This document shows, piece by piece, positions 7,583 to 11,194 of a DNA stretch of 11,194 nt. The number at the start of each line of letters is the position of its first letter. Position 1 is the stretch's first letter. Origin of the DNA: Flammeovirgaceae bacterium (lineage in GTDB: Bacteria > Bacteroidota > Bacteroidia > Cytophagales > Cyclobacteriaceae); the NCBI GenBank assembly GCA_022616575.1, contig JAKEEN010000296.1:1-11194 (forward strand), given 5' to 3'. Below the pieces are notes generated by a model that saw only the letters and a list, made by a program, of their open reading frames with translations, made no database searches and was not told the origin of the DNA. The translations under genes were made by a program, and so were the position numbers.

Positions 7583-7657
7583 ATGAAACGAGCCCTGCTT
7601 TTATTGGCTGGTATAGCCACCTGCTTGCTGCTGATTTTTTTATACGCAAGCAGATAG
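7583..7657 (+). CDS. Possible 24-residue hydrophobic membrane peptide
   Basis: An ATG three bases after the DUF5916 stop opens a 24-codon frame: two basic residues (K2, R3), a run of about 18 hydrophobic residues (ALLLLAGIATCLLLIFLY), then ASR and TAG. It has the make-up of a single-pass membrane peptide and is close enough to be translated by coupling with the upstream gene. I do not recognise it. Very short hydrophobic frames also arise by chance, so the call is tentative. It ends before the promoter of the next kinase gene. Confidence 0.3.
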   Translation: MKRALLLLAGIATCLLLIFLYASR

Positions 7658-7684
7658 TTGGTACCTAATACAAAACTGATTTAG

Positions 7685-7692
7685 TAAATTTG
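7685..7692 (+). promoter_or_regulatory. -7 promoter element of the TPR histidine kinase gene
   Basis: TAAATTTG matches TAnnTTTG exactly and ends 20 bases before the GTG at 7713. TTG at 7658-7660 is a possible -33 element with a long 24-base spacer. It suggests the second two-component system has its own promoter instead of relying on readthrough from the DUF5916 gene. Confidence 0.5.
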
Positions 7693-7712
7693 ATCAATAC
7701 TAAAGTGGTTTT

Positions 7713-9731
7713 GTGAAGCACCTTTGTGTACTAATTATTCTTTTCATAATACCCATAACGCTAAAGTCTCAGCGTGACGATGAAGCACGTGTAAGAAGAA
7801 TGATTGTGCTGCAGAGAGACTCTCTAAAAAAAGTACAAACATTTCCTTTACCAGATTCGCAACGCGCAACGGTAAGCGCTGAACTATCAAATACCTTTCT
7901 GTCTTTTAGTGATTTTGATTCTGTATTGTATTACGCTGAAAGCTCCCTTGAATTTGCTGTTAAATCAAGGAGTGATAGGCACAAAATGCTGGCGCTGTCC
8001 ACATTGGGTAATGCATATGGCAATTTTGGCCTTCGCGACTATAAAAAGGCGTTGACTTATTTTAATGAAGCCAGACAAATAGCTGAACAAACTGGTGATG
8101 TGAAGGAAATTCACAAGATTTATTCAGGCATTCTTAACCTCTACTTTTATAACAGTGATTTTGCCAATGCCATGAGACTTACCAATGAAGGTCTTTCGCT
8201 TGCGGAGAAGATTGGAGACACCACACAAATTATTCATTACAATAATTTACTCGGTTTTATTTTTCTCCGGCAGGGAAATTTGTCACGGGCGGAAGAATTC
8301 TACCAATTATACCTATCTCTGGCAAAGGAGGTAGGAGATAGCGTCCGAATAGCCGATGCACTTAATAATCTTGGCGAAGTCTATTCAGCACAGAATCTGC
8401 TTCAAAAATCGCTTGAACACCACATGAACAGTTGGCAGTTGTGCAAGAGGTTGTATTTAAGAAAAGTGCAGGCACTTAATCCCGATCGGATGGCATTTAC
8501 ACTTTTCAAGCTGGCGAACAGTACTAATAAGCTGGGTTTGCTGAATGAAGCAAAACAGTACACAACTGAGGGCTTTAACTATCTTAAAATTCATCCGGCC
8601 AATGAATATGATTTGGCCTGGTACTACCTTATTGCCGGTGATATTAGCCGTCAACTCAATGAATTAGAAATGGCAAAATCCTATTTACACAGGGGCCTTT
8701 CACTTTCAAAAAAGATAAAACATCAGGAAGATATTCGTGATGCTTATGATTTATTACAGCAGCTTCATGCCAGGCTAAATAGAAAAGACAGTGCTTACTT
8801 TTACCTGACATTATTCACGAAGCAAAAAGATTCTATTGTTAATGAAAAAAGTAAGGCACAGATTCAACAAATCATATCTGAATTTGACCTGGCAAAGAAG
8901 GATCAGCAGATTGCACTGTTAAATGAACAACAGAAACTATCTGAATCCGAATTGTCAAAGCAACATTTTCTTAGAAATGCTTTGCTAATTTCTTTTGCGT
9001 TGATGGGTGTAATTGCCTATTTACTCTACAGCCGATACCAGCTTCGTCAGCGAAACGCATTTCAAAAAGAATTAAATCAGAAACAAAATGAGCTTTTTAA
9101 TGCCATTGTTTCTGTGCAAGACAACGAACGTAAACGTGTAGCACAAGATTTGCACGATGGGCTGGGTTCAATTTTGTCAACCGCTAAGTTAAAATTATCA
9201 AGCTTAGAATCTGAAAGATTAAGTCCTGAGGATGAATTAAAATATCAGACTTCACTTAACTTGCTGGACGAAGCGGTGCAGGAACTTCGTCATGTTTCAC
9301 ATAATATTATGCCCGCTTCACTCTCCAGGCTGGGATTGCCGGCAGCATTGCAAAACCTGCTTGACAAAATTTCATCTTATTCCGGTCTTAAAATTGATTT
9401 TAAGGCTTATGGCTTTGAGGGGAGGATCGATGAGACCACTGAGATGAGTTTGTATCGCGTTGTATTGGAACTGATTAATAACATTGTAAAGCATGCTCAT
9501 GCCAATCAGGTAACTGTGCAATTAATTAAACATGCCCAATACATAAACGTGATGGTTGAGGACGATGGATGCGGCTTCAATTATAAAGAGATCATCAGCC
9601 AGAATAGAGGAATCGGATTAAGCAATATTATTTCGCGTCTGGAATTTTTGAAGGGAAAAATGGATGTTGATTCCACCGAAGGGCTGGGGACTACAATTGT
9701 GATTGACATCCCGATCGTTGGAAGTTCATGA
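7713..9731 (+). CDS. TPR-domain sensor histidine kinase, NarL-partner (HisKA_3) type
   Basis: A 672-residue kinase. Signal peptide or N-terminal anchor 1-20 (CVLIILFIIPITLKSQ). Residues about 55-370 are helical tetratricopeptide repeats, roughly six to seven, with pairs such as ALSTLGNAYGNFGLRDYKKALTYF (94-117) and ADALNNLGEVYSAQNLLQKSL (214-234). A coiled coil (375-415) precedes one membrane segment (421-440), so the TPR sensor is probably periplasmic. A second coiled segment (441-465) leads to the HisKA_3 region with H481 in AQDLHDGLGS, then a HATPase_c domain with N-box ELINNIVKHAHA (586-597), D-box VEDDGCGF (615-622) and G-box NRGIGLSNI (631-639). All catalytic motifs are intact. The start is GTG at 7713, placed directly before the hydrophobic leader. 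The partner is the NarL-type regulator just downstream. The signal is unknown; TPRs suggest a protein or peptide ligand. Confidence 0.93.
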   Translation: MKHLCVLIILFIIPITLKSQRDDEARVRRMIVLQRDSLKKVQTFPLPDSQRATVSAELSNTFLSFSDFDSVLYYAESSLEFAVKSRSDRHKMLALSTLGNAYGNFGLRDYKKALTYFNEARQIAEQTGDVKEIHKIYSGILNLYFYNSDFANAMRLTNEGLSLAEKIGDTTQIIHYNNLLGFIFLRQGNLSRAEEFYQLYLSLAKEVGDSVRIADALNNLGEVYSAQNLLQKSLEHHMNSWQLCKRLYLRKVQALNPDRMAFTLFKLANSTNKLGLLNEAKQYTTEGFNYLKIHPANEYDLAWYYLIAGDISRQLNELEMAKSYLHRGLSLSKKIKHQEDIRDAYDLLQQLHARLNRKDSAYFYLTLFTKQKDSIVNEKSKAQIQQIISEFDLAKKDQQIALLNEQQKLSESELSKQHFLRNALLISFALMGVIAYLLYSRYQLRQRNAFQKELNQKQNELFNAIVSVQDNERKRVAQDLHDGLGSILSTAKLKLSSLESERLSPEDELKYQTSLNLLDEAVQELRHVSHNIMPASLSRLGLPAALQNLLDKISSYSGLKIDFKAYGFEGRIDETTEMSLYRVVLELINNIVKHAHANQVTVQLIKHAQYINVMVEDDGCGFNYKEIISQNRGIGLSNIISRLEFLKGKMDVDSTEGLGTTIVIDIPIVGSS

Positions 9732-9748
9732 TACCGATATATTGGTAT
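9731..9748. promoter_or_regulatory. 18-bp near-perfect palindrome upstream of the NarL-type regulator
   Basis: ATACCGATATATTGGTAT has 8 of 9 base pairs symmetric; only G9736 and T9743 break the dyad. It starts at the last base of the kinase stop codon and reaches the TTG (9748-9750) of the candidate regulator promoter. An operator, perhaps for autoregulation, fits better than a terminator because the AT-rich stem is weak and no U-tract follows. Function is inferred from position only. Confidence 0.35.
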
Positions 9749-9778
9749 TGTCTTAATGAAATCGCGTTGTCAAATTTG
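9748..9778 (+). promoter_or_regulatory. Candidate promoter of the NarL-type regulator gene
   Basis: TTG (9748-9750), a 20-base spacer and CAAATTTG (9771-9778) match the Bacteroidota promoter with one change (C for T in the -7 element). If used, transcription would begin after the ATG at 9781, which makes the ATG at 9802 the likely start codon. Confidence 0.35.
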
Positions 9779-9801
9779 GTATGAGAACAAAGGCCACGTT
9801 A

Positions 9802-10452
9802 ATGAATTCCATTTCCCTGCTGATTGCGGATGATCATCACTTGTTCCTGGATGGAATTACTTCCTTGTTAAAAACTGAAAGGGATATTGTTGTTACCGAT
9901 ACTGCGCAAGATGGAAACAAAGCAATCGACCTGGTCCGTAAAAATCATTACGACATTTGCTTACTTGATATTAGTATGCCGGGTATGGACGGTATCGAAA
10001 CAAGCAAACAAATTCGTAAGCTAAAGCCCGATCAGAAAATTATTATTCTAACTACCTATAACGACAAAGAAATTGTCTCGGAAGTGATTCAAGCGGAGGT
10101 GAAGGGATATTTATTAAAGAACTCTTCTAAAGCTGAATTGATTGAAGCCATTCAAAAAGTTGCTGAAGGCGGCACCTATTTTCATAATGATATCTACGAT
10201 ACTATTACCAGTAGTTATGCAGATATACTTGTACGCAAGAATGTTGAAGACAGCGCGGTAGAACTCACACAAAGGGAGGAAGAAATTATTCGGTTGTTGG
10301 CAAAAGAATACACGAATGATAAAATAGCCGTAGAGCTAAACATCAGTTATCGTACGGTAGAGACACATCGAAAGAACATGATGCAAAAAACAAAAGCTCA
10401 CAATCTGGCTGGACTCTTGAAATTCGCCTATAATCAAGGTCTTATCAAATAA
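9802..10452 (+). CDS. NarL/FixJ-family response regulator with LuxR-type HTH
   Basis: A 216-residue DNA-binding regulator counted from ATG 9802. The receiver (about 3-120) has D10/D11 in IADDHH, phospho-acceptor D56 in LLDISMPGMDG, T84/T85 in ILTTYND and K106 in GYLLKNSS. The LuxR-type helix-turn-helix (153-216) reads LTQREEEIIRLLAKEYTNDKIA, then LNISYRTVETHRKNMMQK, including the recognition-helix core TVETHRKN. It is the output partner of the HisKA_3 kinase whose gene ends 70 bases upstream. An in-frame ATG at 9781 would add seven residues (MRTKATL). I prefer 9802 because family members begin a few residues before the first beta strand, an AAAGG lies a suitable distance upstream, and a promoter-like element abuts 9781. 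The dyad at 9731-9748 may be its own binding site. Confidence 0.93.
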   Translation: MNSISLLIADDHHLFLDGITSLLKTERDIVVTDTAQDGNKAIDLVRKNHYDICLLDISMPGMDGIETSKQIRKLKPDQKIIILTTYNDKEIVSEVIQAEVKGYLLKNSSKAELIEAIQKVAEGGTYFHNDIYDTITSSYADILVRKNVEDSAVELTQREEEIIRLLAKEYTNDKIAVELNISYRTVETHRKNMMQKTKAHNLAGLLKFAYNQGLIK

Positions 10453-10462
10453 ATACCAAAAA

Positions 10463-10483
10463 GTCGGTAGGTTAAATACCGAC
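10463..10483. terminator. Stem-loop downstream of the NarL-type regulator gene
   Basis: GTCGGTA (10463-10469) pairs with TACCGAC (10477-10483) around a 7-base loop, starting 10 bases after the regulator stop. On the plus strand AACCTTG follows, so the U-tract is poor. On the minus strand the stem is followed by TTTTT (10462-10458), a better terminator. It probably insulates the regulator gene from the next one, and may stop leftward transcription more effectively. Confidence 0.4.
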
Positions 10484-10515
10484 AACCTTGTAATAGAAAT
10501 AATAAGTATGTAAAT

Positions 10516-10523
10516 TAATTTTG
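10516..10523 (+). promoter_or_regulatory. -7 promoter element of the interrupted lipoprotein gene
   Basis: TAATTTTG is an exact TAnnTTTG match ending 17 bases before the ATG at 10541, a spacing like that of the other genes here. TTG at 10488-10490 is the nearest -33 candidate, with a long 25-base spacer. It supports 10541 as the genuine start of the gene upstream of the in-frame stop. Confidence 0.45.
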
Positions 10524-10540
10524 TACAAAGCTTTAGTCTT

Positions 10541-11194
10541 ATGCGCCTATCCACTCAAATTACACTAAGGCTGCTTGTCTTGGTCTCTTTCTCCTGTACA
10601 ATTTTGGAGGATACCGATATTATGAATGCCGATGATTTGGCTTCCCTAAAGTTGCACGGCTTTGAAATCAGGCAATAGACTCAAAGTGGAAATCCAGTTA
10701 CCAGTATCATTTTGCTATACGACTCTGCTCAAGACTTTATAGACAATAATACAGGAGCAAGGATAACACGGCTTCAAAGATTTGCCTTGCCAGCCTTGAG
10801 TAATCGAATGTTATTGAGAAGTGGAATTACCGGGGGCACAGAATTTTATATTTATTATACTGAGTTAGGATGGCCCTACACCTTGGGTGTGGTTAACGAT
10901 GACCTTGTTACAGAACTTTATAGGTTTCGATATAGCAGCTATTCAGCTTCTGGAAAACTGAATAAATTCATTACCATAATTGATCCTGATGGCATAAAAC
11001 AGAATCCTGATGGGACAAGTATCAATAATCCTCCAACCATCCAAACTAGCGATACTCTGCTTTTTGATACATCAGGTATCCTGACTTCTATATCCAGACG
11101 TTATCCACTTACCGGTGATCCTAATGACGCCTTCACGATTTCGTATGGAGCTGGGGGTAGTTCTTTAAACATGAACGATATCTATTTTGGCAGT
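10541..11194 (+). pseudogene. Lipoprotein-like gene interrupted by an in-frame TAG; runs off the window
   Basis: From ATG 10541 the frame reads 45 codons to a TAG at 10676-10678, then stays open for 172 codons to the window end in the same frame. The first part begins MRLSTQITLRLLVLVSFSC: basic start, hydrophobic core and a lipobox-like cysteine at residue 19 (the SFS before it is not a classic lipobox), then an acidic ILEDTDIMNADD segment. The second part looks fully protein-like, with strand-turn-strand units such as YSASGKLNKFITI and FDTSGILTSISRR, reminiscent of YD-type repeats in Bacteroidota surface lipoproteins. I cannot name the family. One C-to-T change (CAG to TAG after CAA) would explain the break. 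Alternatives: a sequencing error, stop readthrough, or a shorter gene starting downstream (in-frame ATG at 10808). The C-terminus lies outside the window. Confidence 0.65.

Noticed and set aside
9730..10620. An 11-bp match GATACCGATAT at 9730-9740 and 10610-10620
   Set aside because: Several 11-bp matches are expected by chance in a window this size, and the second copy lies within codons of the lipoprotein-like gene without the dyad.
1..11194. CRISPR arrays, insertion sequences, tRNA or rRNA genes, defence islands
   Set aside because: I saw no regularly spaced repeats, transposase or integrase motifs, tRNA-like cloverleaf arms or known defence gene families on either strand.

Overview
The window looks like an ordinary chromosomal stretch from a member of the Bacteroidota, probably a Cytophagales-type environmental bacterium. 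The phylum call rests on the gene content: a DUF2911 protein, a PD40/OmpA fusion, a LytS/LytTR two-component pair, a DUF5916 outer-membrane protein and a TPR-type NarL-family kinase. It is supported by AT-rich sequence and by several upstream matches to the Bacteroidota -7 promoter element TAnnTTTG. The order is inferred; no rRNA or other decisive marker is present.

Layout. A strong stem-loop at the left edge sits behind a leftward gene for a secreted DUF2911 protein with a TPR-like tail (61-957). A 69-base divergent promoter region separates it from a rightward 3-methyladenine DNA glycosylase gene (1027-1617). A small intergenic repeat cluster follows, then a rightward envelope gene combining PD40 propeller repeats, a regulatory-like beta-sandwich domain and an OmpA peptidoglycan-binding domain (1701-3302). 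This converges, 15 bases apart, on a leftward operon made of a LytS-type membrane histidine kinase (4091-5134, GTG start) and its LytTR response regulator (3318-4025). The two are separated by 65 bases that hold an 8-bp repeat.

Divergent from that operon is a large DUF5916 outer-membrane protein gene with an N-terminal CBM9-like domain (5354-7579). A 24-codon membrane-peptide ORF follows it by three bases (7583-7657). A second two-component system comes next: a periplasmic-TPR, single-TM, HisKA_3-type kinase (7713-9731, GTG start) and a NarL/LuxR response regulator (about 9802-10452), with a near-perfect 18-bp palindrome between them.

The right end (10541 to the window edge) holds a lipoprotein-like gene whose frame is open except for one in-frame TAG after codon 45. 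It is easily overlooked because neither half forms a long complete ORF. It is a recent nonsense pseudogene, a sequencing error, a readthrough case or a gene with a downstream start.

How the genes may work together: two unrelated two-component systems flank the DUF5916 gene, and one shares its divergent promoter region. Control of this envelope protein by one or both is a reasonable but untested inference. I see no mobile element, CRISPR array, tRNA, rRNA or clear novel defence or biosynthetic system. The most notable items are the interrupted lipoprotein gene, the palindrome before the NarL regulator, the hydrophobic mini-ORF, and the promoter elements placed very close to start codons.
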